A DNA stretch of 64,000 nucleotides, taken from JANNSX01 sp963741525. GTDB taxonomy: Bacteria > Pseudomonadota > Alphaproteobacteria > Rhizobiales > Hyphomicrobiaceae. Shown here piece after piece: positions 33,235-41,983 of the stretch. The DNA is taken from assembly GCA_963741525.1 (NCBI GenBank), contig CAVUIW010000028.1:310001-374000 (forward strand), written 5' to 3'. The position numbers and the translations under genes are program-made. Under the pieces are notes generated by a model that was not told where the DNA came from, ran no database searches, and was given only the letters and a program-made list of their open reading frames with translations. Each line of letters opens with the position of its first letter. Position 1 is the stretch's first letter.

Positions 33235-33945
33235 ATGGCCCATGCGAGCCGCCATCCGGCAAAGTCGAGCGAGGCCTCCCTGGCGGCCGGAGAGCTTCGC
33301 CTGCGCCTCGGCTCGCGGGTCATCGTGCTCGTCGGCATGATGGGCGCCGGCAAGTCCTCGATCGGCCGGCGCCTCGCGGACCGGCTCGGTATGCCCTTCG
33401 TCGATGCCGACACGGAGATCGAGACCGCGGCCGGCAAGTCGATTTCCGAGATTTTCGCCGAGGACGGCGAGGACTACTTCCGCGATGGAGAGCGGCGTGT
33501 CATCGCGCGCCTGCTCGAGGAGGGCGGCAAGGTGCTGGCGACCGGCGGCGGCGCCTTCATGAGCGAGGCGACGCGCTTGCTCATCGCCGAGCGTGGCATA
33601 TCGATCTGGCTCAAGGCGGGTTTGCCGGTGCTCATGGAACGGGTCAGGCGGCGCTCCAACCGGCCGCTCCTCAAAACCGATGATCCCGAGGCGACGCTCC
33701 GCGGGCTGATCGAGCTGCGATATCCTGTCTATGCCTTGGCCAACGTGACGGTCGAAAGCCGCGACGTGCCGCACGAGGTCATCCTCGACGAGATCGTGGC
33801 CGGTCTTGCCGCCTATCTCGACAGCAGCGCCGGTGTTAGTTTGGCGGCGGCAGGCGAATTCGAGCGGGGACAACCAGCACGATGGTTGAGGAGACGATTG
33901 CGAACGTCCCCGTCGTGCTCGGCGCCCGGAGCTACGACATTCTGA
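33235..33945 (+). CDS. aroK: Shikimate kinase
   Basis: 236 residues from ATG 33235, longer than the usual about 175 because of an N-terminal extension of about 30 residues and a C-terminal tail that overlaps aroB by 64 bases. Walker A GMMGAGKSSIGRRLA, substrate-binding DADTEIE, and TGGGAFM are all present, plus the Arg of RRRSNRPLL in the LID. It phosphorylates shikimate in the aromatic amino-acid pathway. GTG 33181 is an alternative start. Forms an operon with aroB. Confidence 0.95.
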   Translation: MAHASRHPAKSSEASLAAGELRLRLGSRVIVLVGMMGAGKSSIGRRLADRLGMPFVDADTEIETAAGKSISEIFAEDGEDYFRDGERRVIARLLEEGGKVLATGGGAFMSEATRLLIAERGISIWLKAGLPVLMERVRRRSNRPLLKTDDPEATLRGLIELRYPVYALANVTVESRDVPHEVILDEIVAGLAAYLDSSAGVSLAAAGEFERGQPARWLRRRLRTSPSCSAPGATTF

Positions 33946-35000
33946 TCGGCCCAGGGCTGATCGGACGTCTGGGCGCACTCATTGACGAGCGATTTCCTGG
34001 CGCGCGGGTTGCGATCGTGACCGATGCCAACGTGCGCGGTCTGCATCTTGCGACAGTCGAGCGGAGCTTTGCAGGTTCGGGCCTCCTCGGCACCATCGTC
34101 GTGCCGGCCGGCGAGGCCTCGAAGAGTTTTTCCGAGCTGACACGCGTCGCCGACGAGCTTCTCTCTCTCGGCGTCGAGCGCGACGATCTGGTGCTGGCCT
34201 TGGGCGGCGGCGTGATCGGTGACCTCGCGGGATTTGCCGCGGCCATTCTCCGGCGGGGCGTCCGCTTCGTCCAGGTGCCGACGAGCTTGCTGGCGCAGGT
34301 CGATTCCTCGGTCGGTGGCAAGACAGGAATCAATTCAAAGCACGGCAAGAACTTGATCGGTGCCTTTCATCAGCCGGTACTCGTTGCGGCGGATACAGAT
34401 GTGCTCGAGACCTTGCCGACGCGCCAGCTCGCGGCCGGCTATGCGGAGGTCGCGAAGTACGGCCTGCTCGGCGATGCGGCGTTCTTCGCCTGGCTGGAGA
34501 AAAATCATGCCGCGGTGCTGGCTCGGGAACCGGCCGCACTGCGTCATGCCATCGAGACGAGCTGCCGCGCGAAAGCGGCCATCGTCGCCCGCGACGAAAC
34601 GGAAACCGGCGACCGGGCGCTGCTCAACCTCGGACATACCTTCGGCCATGCGCTCGAAGCCTGGGCCGGTTACTCGGACAAGCTTCTCCACGGTGAGGCG
34701 ATCGCCATCGGCATGGTACTCGCTTTCCGCTTCTCCGAGGCGCGAGGAAGGGCACCGGCCGGTAGCGCGGATCGCGTTGCCCGGCATTTGAAATCAGCCG
34801 GCTTGCCGGTGAAAATCCCCGATGTTGCGAGCAACACGCGCCCGGCCGTCGCCGACCTTGTCCGGCTGATGGCGCAAGACAAGAAGGTCCAGCGCGGACA
34901 TCCGACCCTCATCCTCGCCCGCGCCATCGGCGAAGCCTTCATCAGCCGCGATCAGAGCTGGGCCGAGATCGAGACATTCCTCGAGCCCCACTGTTCCTAA
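33882..35000 (+). CDS. aroB: 3-dehydroquinate synthase
   Basis: 372 residues, normal length. NAD-binding glycines in LALGGGVIGDLAGFAAA (about residues 107-123), VPTSLLAQVDSSVGGKTGIN, and the metal ligands in AGYAEVAKYG and NLGHTFGHALE, HGEAIAIGM. It cyclises DAHP to 3-dehydroquinate, the second step of the shikimate pathway. The start lies inside the aroK coding region (64-base overlap), so translation is probably coupled to it. Confidence 0.96.
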   Translation: MVEETIANVPVVLGARSYDILIGPGLIGRLGALIDERFPGARVAIVTDANVRGLHLATVERSFAGSGLLGTIVVPAGEASKSFSELTRVADELLSLGVERDDLVLALGGGVIGDLAGFAAAILRRGVRFVQVPTSLLAQVDSSVGGKTGINSKHGKNLIGAFHQPVLVAADTDVLETLPTRQLAAGYAEVAKYGLLGDAAFFAWLEKNHAAVLAREPAALRHAIETSCRAKAAIVARDETETGDRALLNLGHTFGHALEAWAGYSDKLLHGEAIAIGMVLAFRFSEARGRAPAGSADRVARHLKSAGLPVKIPDVASNTRPAVADLVRLMAQDKKVQRGHPTLILARAIGEAFISRDQSWAEIETFLEPHCS

Positions 35001-35018
35001 CTCCACCCCTGACCCCGA

Positions 35019-36311
35019 ATGGCCATGACAGACTCACTCGAGCTATGGATCATCGCCGCTGGCATCGTGGTGCTGATCCTCCTCTCCGCCTTTTTCAACG
35101 GTGCCGAGACCGGCCTGACCGGCGTCTCGCGTGCCCGCATGCATTCCCTCGAGCAGGAGGGTGACCGGCGCGCCCGCCGCGTCAACGCGATCCTCGCCCA
35201 CCCAGAGAAGATGATCGGCGCCGTGCTGGTCGGCAACACGCTCGTCGACATGCTGGCGGCGGCGCTGGCGACCAGTCTCGCCGTCGCGCTGTTTGGCGAT
35301 GCCGGCGTGCTGGTGGCGACCGGCGTCATGACCGTTCTCGTCGTCATCTTCGCCGCCGTGTTGCCCAAGACCTTCGCCATCGCCGACCCCGATCGCGCCG
35401 CTCTCATCGTGGCGCCGGTCATGCGTTGGACGATCATGCTGCTCCGGCCGCTGACAGCCGCCGTCGAAACCGTCGTCAACGTCCTCCTGAAGCTGACGCC
35501 GTCGGACAGGGACGACAAGGCGAACATCCTGGCCGCGCACGAGGAGATCCGCGGCGCCATCGATCTGCATCACAAGGAAGGCGCCGTCGTCAAAGGCGAC
35601 CGCGACATGCTGGGCGGCATCCTCGACTTGAAGGAGCTCGAGGTCGCCGATGTCATGGTGCACCGCCTCCAGATGCAGACGATCTCGGCCGACGAGCCGC
35701 CGGAGAAGATTATCGCCGTGGCCCTCGCCAGCCCGCACACGCGACTGCCCGTGTGGAGGGGCGATCAGGACAACATCGTCGGCATTCTGCACGTGAAGGA
35801 TCTCTTGCGCGCGGTCGGCAGTCGCGGCTGGGACTCGGCAGAGATCGCCGTCGACAAGCTCGTGACGCCGCCCTGGTTCGTGCCTGACACCACGCCGCTC
35901 AAGTCGCAGCTCGGCCAGTTCCTGAAGCGCAAGAGCCATCTGGCGCTCGTCGTCGACGAGTATGGTGAGGTTCAGGGGCTGGTGACGCTTGAGGACATTC
36001 TCGAGGAGATCGTCGGCCAGATCTCCGACGAGTTCGATCGCTCGGAGGCGCTGATCCGCCCGCAGTCGGACGGACGCGTCATCGTCGACGGCGCGGTGCC
36101 GATCCGCGACTTGAACCGGCACATGGATTGGTCGCTGCCCGACGAGGAGGCGACCACGATCGCCGGCCTGGTAATCCACGAATCCCAAACTATCCCGGAT
36201 TCGGGTCGCGCCTTCACCTTCCACGGCTACCGCTTCGAGGTGTTGCGCAAGAGCCGCAATCGCATCACGGCGCTGAGGATTGAGCGCCTGGCGAAGGTGG
36301 GAGAAGCGTGA
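35019..36311 (+). CDS. HlyC/CorC (CNNM) family transporter
   Basis: 430 residues: N-terminal DUF21 membrane domain of four helices (about residues 8-150, beginning LWIIAAGIVVLILLSAFFNGAETG), two CBS domains (DVMVHRLQMQTIS region and LVVDEYGEVQGLVTLEDILEEI) and a C-terminal CorC_HlyC transporter-associated domain ending FEVLRKSRNRITALRIER. Family members handle Mg2+/Co2+ efflux. It follows aroB by 18 bases and may share its transcript, as in other Hyphomicrobiales. Confidence 0.93.
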   Translation: MAMTDSLELWIIAAGIVVLILLSAFFNGAETGLTGVSRARMHSLEQEGDRRARRVNAILAHPEKMIGAVLVGNTLVDMLAAALATSLAVALFGDAGVLVATGVMTVLVVIFAAVLPKTFAIADPDRAALIVAPVMRWTIMLLRPLTAAVETVVNVLLKLTPSDRDDKANILAAHEEIRGAIDLHHKEGAVVKGDRDMLGGILDLKELEVADVMVHRLQMQTISADEPPEKIIAVALASPHTRLPVWRGDQDNIVGILHVKDLLRAVGSRGWDSAEIAVDKLVTPPWFVPDTTPLKSQLGQFLKRKSHLALVVDEYGEVQGLVTLEDILEEIVGQISDEFDRSEALIRPQSDGRVIVDGAVPIRDLNRHMDWSLPDEEATTIAGLVIHESQTIPDSGRAFTFHGYRFEVLRKSRNRITALRIERLAKVGEA

Positions 36312-36314
36312 GGT

Positions 36315-36381
36315 CGTGAACGGTGAAGTGATGAAGTGGTACGTGCGTGACGGCTGTTCTTTTTGCCGTTCACTGTTCACG
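36315..36381. terminator. Imperfect inverted repeat between convergent genes
   Basis: CGTGAACGGTGAA (36315-36327) and TTCACTGTTCACG (36369-36381) pair with one mismatch, with a smaller ACGGC...GCCGT hairpin inside. It sits between the stops of the CorC-like gene and hpt and could terminate both; not a classic poly-T terminator. Confidence 0.4.
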
Positions 36382-36406
36382 TCGCACCGTTCGCTTCTCA
36401 ACCCCT

Positions 36407-36952
36407 TCAAGGATTGATCAAGTTCCCCACAAACGGCAGCTCGCGGAAGCGGTGCGCCAGATCCATGCCGTAGCCGACCACGAAGACGTTCGGGCAATCG
36501 AAGGCGCTATGGTCGGCAGCGATCCCGACCGCGCGCTCGACCGGCTTGTCGAGCAGCACGCAAGTGACGACCGCCTTGGCGCCACGCGCCGCCATCAAAT
36601 CCTTGGCGAAGGCGAGGGTGCGGCCGGATTCCAGAATATCGTCGACGAGCAGGACGTTGCGGCCTTTGACGTCGGTCTCGACATCGCGGAGGATTTGCAC
36701 CTGCCCCGAAGACCGCATGGCATCGCGGTAGCTCGACAGCGAGATGAAATCGACCTCGGGCGTCAGACCCGCCTGGTGCAGGCCTCGAATGAGATCCGCG
36801 GCAAAGACGAAGCTGCCCTTGAGAATGGCGACGACCAGAATGTTGTCGAGCTGTCGGGCCGCGATTTCCTTCGCCAGCGTATCGATACGCCGGGCGATCT
36901 CCTCGGCGCTGAAGATCGTTTCGATCTGGGGAGAATCGTTGGGCTTGGTCAT
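36407..36952 (-). CDS. hpt: Hypoxanthine phosphoribosyltransferase
   Basis: 181 residues of the purine PRTase family. The PRPP-binding loop is VLLVDDILESGRTL (about residues 101-114), with KGSFVFAADLIRGL and the hood region VVGYGMDLAHRFRELPFVG, which matches the bacterial Hpt C terminus. It salvages hypoxanthine/guanine to IMP/GMP. Start by ATG 36952. Confidence 0.95.
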   Translation of the reverse strand: MTKPNDSPQIETIFSAEEIARRIDTLAKEIAARQLDNILVVAILKGSFVFAADLIRGLHQAGLTPEVDFISLSSYRDAMRSSGQVQILRDVETDVKGRNVLLVDDILESGRTLAFAKDLMAARGAKAVVTCVLLDKPVERAVGIAADHSAFDCPNVFVVGYGMDLAHRFRELPFVGNLINP

Positions 36953-36988
36953 GAGCGCGGGCTCTGTCGGTACGAGAATGTGGTTGGT

Positions 36989-38090
36989 TTAGCGACCGCT
37001 GGCGAAGCGCACCTGGATGGCCCGCGTTACATCGGCTGGTACTTGAAGCGTCGCCGAGAACTTGGCGCTCTTGCCGGCCTGAAGCGTCTTCGGCAAGGCA
37101 TCTGCCATGGCCCGATAGAAGATCTCATCGCCATTGGCATCCTTGAAGGCGATGACGACGGTCGGCACTCTCTGGGCTTGACCCGTCGTATTGGTGACAC
37201 CGATCGAGATCGCGAGTGCGCCCTGCCCATCCACAACCTTGCCCCACTCCGCCTTCACATCCTTGAACGCGAGGCCGTACTGGTTCACCGGTAGTCCGAA
37301 TTGCTCGTAGTAGGGTGCGGCGCCGGGAAGCCAGGTGACGATCTGGTCGCGCCCCGCGTAGATGTAGGCGCCGAGCGAACCGACCGCTGCAAGATAGGCG
37401 ACCCAGCCGACAATGGCCGCGGCTCGCCGGCCGCGCGACGGCGCCTGGTGGCGAGCCCGCGCATCCCGGACTGGTGCGAACTCGTCCTGGCCGTAGCCGT
37501 TGTCCCCATAGGCCTCGTCCCGATAGAGACTCGCGCGGCGGCTCGCGCCACTGCGGCTCCGGCCGGCGGGCCGGCCGCTGTGGGGCGGGCGCCTCGTCGT
37601 AGTAGTCCGCATCGGCCTGCGGCGCCGGCGCCTGACGACGGGTCGCCGGTGGCGGGTCATCGAAATCGGAATGCCGGCGCGGGGCGGGCACGACGGGTGG
37701 CGGTGGGTCGAAGCTGTCCTCCGCGGCATGGCCATTGCCGCGATGGTCGCCATTCAAGCCGTTGAAACCGTTACGGGCTTTGGGGGGCGGTACGAGGGGC
37801 GCCTCGATCGAGTCTCCAGCTCCAACACCCGACATCGAGGTCGCCTCGACACTCCTGGCCGGCATTGCCGGTGGCCGGGGCACAGCGATCTCGGAAGGCG
37901 GAGGAGGCGGCAAGGGGGAAGCCGCCATGGGTGCCTGCTCAGTGTGCGGTTGCGCCAGTGGCGCAGCAGCATCGACCGGCTCGGCCTTCCAGACATGCGA
38001 GCAGCGCATGCATTTGACCTTGCGGCCGGCTGCCTGCGGCTGTTTGGAAATGTCGTACGTCGACCCGCAACTGGGGCAGCGGATAATCAT
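36989..38090 (-). CDS. MJ0042-type zinc-ribbon membrane protein, one frameshift
   Basis: Read across a frameshift, about 366 residues. N terminus MIIRCPSCGSTYDI ... VKCMRCSHVWKAEP is the MJ0042 zinc ribbon (CPSC and CMRC pairs). A long Pro-rich disordered stretch follows. At about 37531-37536 one extra base interrupts the frame; the C-terminal part is in the other frame, with a membrane helix (AAIVGWVAYLAAVGSLGAYIYAG, shown as about 20 hydrophobic residues) and a DUF3426-like periplasmic domain (AISIGVTNTTGQAQRVPTVV). The gene faces away from ftsE with three palindromes in between, an arrangement conserved in this order; role unknown. Confidence 0.8.
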
Positions 38091-38125
38091 GGCCCGGCCT
38101 GGTTCCTCAAAGTCTCGCCTGAATA

Positions 38126-38291
38126 CTAGTGTGGTGTCCCGCAAATACCTTCACAGTTCGCTGCATCCGCTCCAAGGTATTTGCGGGACAAAACCACACT
38201 AGAAACCTAAGCTTTCTAGTGTCCTTTCGTCTCCGAAATGCCTTGATGAGCCCGCGTCAACGGTAAAGGCATTTCGGAGACAGGACACTAG
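38126..38291. repeat. Paired-hairpin module 1 (H1 and H2)
   Basis: Two long stem-loops with the same plan in opposite orientation. H1 (38126-38202): 10-bp outer stem CTAGTGTGGT, 16-bp inner stem, 22-nt loop, three unpaired A on the 3' arm (38190-38192). H2 (38216-38291): 10-bp outer stem CTAGTGTCCT, unpaired TTC on the 5' arm (38226-38228), 16-bp inner stem, 21-nt loop. The linker is 13 bases. Read from the bulged arm, H1 and H2 match at 22 of 29 arm positions, with the differences compensated on the partner arm. Total 166 bases, non-coding, between the MJ0042 gene and ftsE. Confidence 0.9.
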
Positions 38292-38324
38292 CGCAAAAAG
38301 TGGAGCGAGTAAGGCTCAAAACGC

Positions 38325-38490
38325 TTGTATGGCGGTTCGGAAGTCCGCTTTGGTCTCTCCGGCGGTCACCTGAAGCGGACTTCCGAACATAACGCCATAC
38401 AAAACTTGCCTCGTGGCGTGTCCTTTTCGATCGCGAAGTTCGGTTGACGCAAGTTGCAGGCGCTGTCGAACTTCGCGATCGGGACACGCC
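38325..38490. repeat. Paired-hairpin module 2 (H3 and H4)
   Basis: Same plan as module 1. H3 (38325-38402): outer stem TTGTATGGCG, inner stem of 16 bp, 22-nt loop, unpaired ATAA on the 3' arm (38389-38392). H4 (38415-38490): outer stem GGCGTGTCC, unpaired TTTT on the 5' arm (38424-38427), inner stem of 15 bp, 24-nt loop. The linker is 12 bases. The stem sequences are largely unrelated to module 1, yet the module is again 166 bases long. It ends 123 bases before the ftsE start. Confidence 0.9.
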
Positions 38491-38613
38491 CAAGCCCGAA
38501 ATCGGGATGGTAGACGAGGGGCCCCGGAAAGGGGAGATTCTTCTCCTTTCTGCGTCGATTGATGGCATGACCGGTTCAAGCCGGAAAATATCGGAAGATT
38601 GGAGTGAGGCGGC

Positions 38614-39270
38614 ATGATCCGGCTCGAAAATGTCGGATTGCGGTACGGACGGGGTCCCCAGATCCTGAAAGATGTGACCTTTCACTTGCGTCCGGGCTCA
38701 TTCCACTTCCTGACCGGCCCCTCGGGCGCAGGCAAAACCTCGCTCTTGCGGATGTTGTTCATGTCCCAGACGCCATCGAGCGGCGCGGTCAGCCTGTTCG
38801 AGAACGACGTCACCCATGTCGATCCGGCCAAGCGCGCCCAGCTCCGCCGCCGCATCGGCATCGTTTTCCAGGACTTCCGCCTGCTCGACCACCTGACGAC
38901 CTGGGAGAATGTCGCGCTGCCGCTCAGGGTCGTCGGCAAGCGCATCACCGACTACCGCGAGGACGTCACCGACCTTCTGCAATGGGTGGGTCTCGGCGAC
39001 CGCATGTATGCCTACCCTTCCATTCTTTCGGGCGGCGAAAAGCAGCGGGCGGCGATCGCGCGCGCCGTCATCGGCAAGCCGGAGCTCTTGCTTGCCGACG
39101 AGCCGACCGGCAACGTCGATCCGCAAATGGCGCGGCGGCTGCTGCGCTTGTTTGTCGAATTGAATCGCTTGGGCACCTCGGTCGTCATTGCGACACACGA
39201 TTACCAGCTCATGAAGCAGTTCAAGACCCCGCGCCTGGAGCTCCACGAGGGCCATGTCCGCATCCTATGA
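38614..39270 (+). CDS. ftsE: Cell division ATP-binding protein FtsE
   Basis: 218 residues, full-length ABC ATPase: Walker A GPSGAGKTSLLRMLF (about residues 36-50), Q-loop VFQDFRLLDHLT, signature LSGGEKQRAAIARA, Walker B LLLADEPTGNVDP and switch His in IATHDYQLM. With FtsX it couples ATP hydrolysis to periplasmic peptidoglycan hydrolases during division. It overlaps ftsX by 17 bases. Upstream lies 523 bases of non-coding DNA mostly occupied by paired-hairpin modules. Confidence 0.95.
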   Translation: MIRLENVGLRYGRGPQILKDVTFHLRPGSFHFLTGPSGAGKTSLLRMLFMSQTPSSGAVSLFENDVTHVDPAKRAQLRRRIGIVFQDFRLLDHLTTWENVALPLRVVGKRITDYREDVTDLLQWVGLGDRMYAYPSILSGGEKQRAAIARAVIGKPELLLADEPTGNVDPQMARRLLRLFVELNRLGTSVVIATHDYQLMKQFKTPRLELHEGHVRIL

Positions 39271-40300
39271 CAACCCCTACATCGCCGGTGGGCGCCCGCT
39301 TCGGCCCGAGGCGGAGGAGCCCGTGCGTCCGGTGACCGAGGATGCCTTCGAGCAAGGCGTGCCGGCGCGCGAGAAGGCGAGCCAGAAGGCGAACGCATCG
39401 GAGGGGATCGTGCCGGCGGGCTCGGTGACCGGCAACTCGCTGATGCTCGTCATCGCCATCATGTGCTTCTTCGCATGTCTCACCGCCGGCGTGGTCTATC
39501 TCGTCAACCAGACGGCCGCCGCCTGGATGCGCGATGTCGGCTCCGAGGTGACGGTGCAAGTTCAGGCGCAGGATACGCTCGAGGAAACCGAAAAGCTCGT
39601 CAGCCGCGTGGCCTTCTATCTCGGCACGCTGCCGGGGTTGGAAAGCCGCCACGTTCTTTCGGTGGAAGAATCGGCCAAACTGCTCGAGCCCTGGCTCGGC
39701 AAGTCCGAGGCTCTGACACAACTGCCGCTGCCGAGGCTCATCTCCGTCGAAGTCGATGTGAGCTCGCCGCCGGATTTGAGAGCCCTGAACGAAGCCTTGA
39801 AAACCGAGTATCCGGATGGCGCGGTCAGTCTCGACGATCACCGTCAGTGGCAGTCGCAGATCAGAACGGTCACACGTTTCCTCGCTCTCGTCGGGCTTGG
39901 CGTCCTGCTGCTCGTCGGCACGGCGACGGTGCTCTTGATCGTCTCGGCCACCCGCAGTGCCATGGCCTCCAACCGCGAGATCGTCGAGGTGTTGCACTTC
40001 GTCGGGGCGACCGACCGCTTCATCGCCCGCGAATTCGAGCGGCACTTCTTGAGGCTTGGCGTCAAGGCCGGGCTTTACGGCGCCGGGGCCGCGGCCGCGG
40101 CCTTTTTCATCATGCCGTTCATCATGCCGCTGCTGGGCGGCGGTCCGGTCACGGACCAGCAGATGGGCTATCTCGTCGGTAGCGGCTCCCTCGACCTTTC
40201 GGGCTACATGCTGCTGGGCATCGTGGTGGTGGTTGTTGCGGCTTTGTGCATGTTGACGTCGCGCTATGGCGTGTTTCGCATACTGAACGTCAGAGACTAG
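39254..40300 (+). CDS. ftsX: Cell division membrane protein FtsX
   Basis: 348 residues. About 60 N-terminal cytoplasmic residues (Pro/Glu-rich), first membrane helix LMLVIAIMCFFACLTAGVVY (about 62-81), a periplasmic loop of about 130 residues that recruits hydrolase activators, then three further helices starting at FLALVGLGVLLLVGTATVLL. EIVEVLHFVGATDRFIAREF is the FtsX-type cytoplasmic coupling region. The start lies within ftsE, indicating translational coupling. The stop codon is inside the first arm of hairpin H5. Confidence 0.93.
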   Translation: MSASYDNPYIAGGRPLRPEAEEPVRPVTEDAFEQGVPAREKASQKANASEGIVPAGSVTGNSLMLVIAIMCFFACLTAGVVYLVNQTAAAWMRDVGSEVTVQVQAQDTLEETEKLVSRVAFYLGTLPGLESRHVLSVEESAKLLEPWLGKSEALTQLPLPRLISVEVDVSSPPDLRALNEALKTEYPDGAVSLDDHRQWQSQIRTVTRFLALVGLGVLLLVGTATVLLIVSATRSAMASNREIVEVLHFVGATDRFIAREFERHFLRLGVKAGLYGAGAAAAAFFIMPFIMPLLGGGPVTDQQMGYLVGSGSLDLSGYMLLGIVVVVVAALCMLTSRYGVFRILNVRD

Positions 40301-40461
40301 TGGCCCGTCGCGCCAAAATCGAGTGATCGCCGAGAGTCCATCCGATTTTGGCGCGACATAAGGGCCACTAGCAATATCATGAGCTTGGTGTGGCGTTCAT
40401 CGCGCCATAGTTGACTCCGACCGTGCAGCGCTACTGGTCAACTATGGCGCGACGCCACACC
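40297..40461. repeat. Paired-hairpin module 3 (H5 and H6)
   Basis: Same plan as modules 1 and 2, directly after ftsX. H5 (40297-40371): outer stem CTAGTGGCCC, inner stem of 15 bp, 21-nt loop, unpaired ATAA on the 3' arm (40358-40361). H6 (40387-40461): outer stem GGTGTGGCG, unpaired TTCA on the 5' arm (40396-40399), inner stem of 15 bp, 23-nt loop. The linker is 15 bases, total 165. Its first bases contain the ftsX stop codon. Confidence 0.9.
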
Positions 40462-40565
40462 AGACAGTTTCATGTTTTCGTGGCGATCGGGTCGATTTCG
40501 CGTTCGACCGCAAATCGGCTATCCTCTTGGGAAGGCATAGGGGCCATTCGAACCAGCGGAAGGTG

Positions 40566-41207
40566 ATGAAGCTACTTGCCACATGGCTGACACGGCTGAT
40601 GATGGCCTCGCTCGTCGCGTTCGGGGTGGGGTTTGCTGTGTTCGCGGAGGGGCTCGAGCGTGCGCCCGCGGGTGCTCCCGAGCGGGCCGAAGGCATCGTT
40701 GCGCTGACCGGTGGCGAGGACCGGATCGGCGAGGCGGTGAAGCTGCTGGTCGAAGGCTATGGAACGCGCCTTCTCATTTCCGGCGTCAACGCGATGACCT
40801 CGAAGGACGCACTGCGCGCCGAGGCGCCGGCGCCTGCCGAGCTCTACGAATGCTGCATCGATGTTGGCCGCGAGGCGCGAGATACGATCGGCAACGCCAG
40901 CGAGGCGGAAGCCTGGACGCAAACGCACGGCTTCCGCTCGTTGATCGTCGTCACCTCGAGCTATCACATGCCGCGCGCGCTGGTGGAGCTCGAGCGCGTG
41001 CTGCCGGGCGTGGAACTGGTTCCCCACGCGGTCTTCACCAGCAAGCTGCACCTGGATCAATGGTGGCGGCACCCCGAGACAGCGCGTCTGTTGTTCCGGG
41101 AGTACCTGAAGTTCCTGCCCGCGGTGGCGCGCCTCGCCTGGACGCGGGTTTCCGGGGCGAATTCTTCGTCCTCTGGCGACAGCGCCGCCAAAGTCTCGAA
41201 GCTCTGA
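40566..41207 (+). CDS. YdcF/SanA family protein (DUF218)
   Basis: 213 residues with an N-terminal membrane helix (LTRLMMASLVAFGVGFAVFA). The DUF218 core is visible: GIVALTGGEDRIGEAVKLL, RLLISGVN, CIDVGREARDTIGNASEAEAW and VVTSSYHMPRALVELER (segments kept short; about residues 35-140). Members are membrane-anchored Rossmann-like proteins linked to envelope integrity and lipid or peptidoglycan precursor metabolism. It starts behind AGCGGAAGG and is followed by plsC after 3 bases. Confidence 0.85.
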   Translation: MKLLATWLTRLMMASLVAFGVGFAVFAEGLERAPAGAPERAEGIVALTGGEDRIGEAVKLLVEGYGTRLLISGVNAMTSKDALRAEAPAPAELYECCIDVGREARDTIGNASEAEAWTQTHGFRSLIVVTSSYHMPRALVELERVLPGVELVPHAVFTSKLHLDQWWRHPETARLLFREYLKFLPAVARLAWTRVSGANSSSSGDSAAKVSKL

Positions 41208-41210
41208 CCT

Positions 41211-41966
41211 ATGCTTGCGATCCGCTCGTTTCTGTTCAACGCCGCCTTCTACATTGTCACGGCCCTCTTTGTGATCGTCGGCAGTCCGCTTCTGCTTGGT
41301 CCGCGCTCGTGGGCAATGGCGGCCCTCAAGGCGCATGCGCGGGCCTCGCTGGTGCTGCTCCGATGGATCGCGGGCATACGGATGGAGGTTCGCGGCCGTG
41401 AGCGCATCCCCAAGGGCGCGGCGCTCGTCGCCTCCAAGCACCAGTCGGCCTGGGACACCTTCGCGCTGGTGCCGCTGTTCGACGATCCGGCGCTGGTGAT
41501 GAAATCGGAGCTGGCGAAGATCCCCTTCTACGGCTGGTTCTCGCGCAAGTTCGAGATGATTTTCGTGGCCCGCGAGAAGCGCGGCAGCGCCTTGAAGCAG
41601 ATGCTGAGGGACGCCCAAACGCGCTGCGACGCCGGCCGGCAGATCCTGATCTTCCCGGAAGGCAATCGCCGCGCGCCGGGTGCCGAGCCCGATTACAAGC
41701 CGGGCGTCATGGCGCTTTACGACGGTCTGGGTCTCGCCTGTGTGCCGATGGCCCTCAACTCCGGCCTCTACTGGCCGCGCCGTTCCTTCTGGCGATATCC
41801 GGGCACCATCATCGTCGAGGTGCTGGAGCCGATTCCGGCGGGGTTGCCCCGGAAGGAGTTCTTGCGGAGGCTCGAGGCGGCGATCGAAGAGGCGACGGGG
41901 CGGTTGGTGGAGGAGGGGGTGAAAAGCCCTTACGCTCCTCCCCGGCCTGCCCGGACAGCGCCGTAA
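41211..41966 (+). CDS. plsC: 1-acyl-sn-glycerol-3-phosphate acyltransferase
   Basis: 251 residues. The acyltransferase motifs are KHQSAWDTFAL (HxxxxD, about residues 82-92), KIPFYGWFSRKFEMIFVAR, and IFPEGNRRAPG (FPEGTR variant with Asn). N-terminal hydrophobic segments anchor it in the membrane. It makes phosphatidic acid from lysophosphatidic acid. Three bases separate it from ydcF, so they share an operon after ftsEX, as usual in this order. Confidence 0.92.
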   Translation: MLAIRSFLFNAAFYIVTALFVIVGSPLLLGPRSWAMAALKAHARASLVLLRWIAGIRMEVRGRERIPKGAALVASKHQSAWDTFALVPLFDDPALVMKSELAKIPFYGWFSRKFEMIFVAREKRGSALKQMLRDAQTRCDAGRQILIFPEGNRRAPGAEPDYKPGVMALYDGLGLACVPMALNSGLYWPRRSFWRYPGTIIVEVLEPIPAGLPRKEFLRRLEAAIEEATGRLVEEGVKSPYAPPRPARTAP

Positions 41967-41983
41967 CCAAAGGGGCGAATTCG

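Noticed and set aside
39221..40045. 274-codon reverse open frame opposite ftsX
   Set aside because: Shadow of ftsX caused by GC-rich codon use; no start context or homology.
38126..40461. Interpretation of the hairpins as integron attC sites
   Set aside because: attC sites also keep shape over sequence, but the GTTRRRY/RYYYAAC core sites and gene-cassette layout are missing, and no integron integrase is present.
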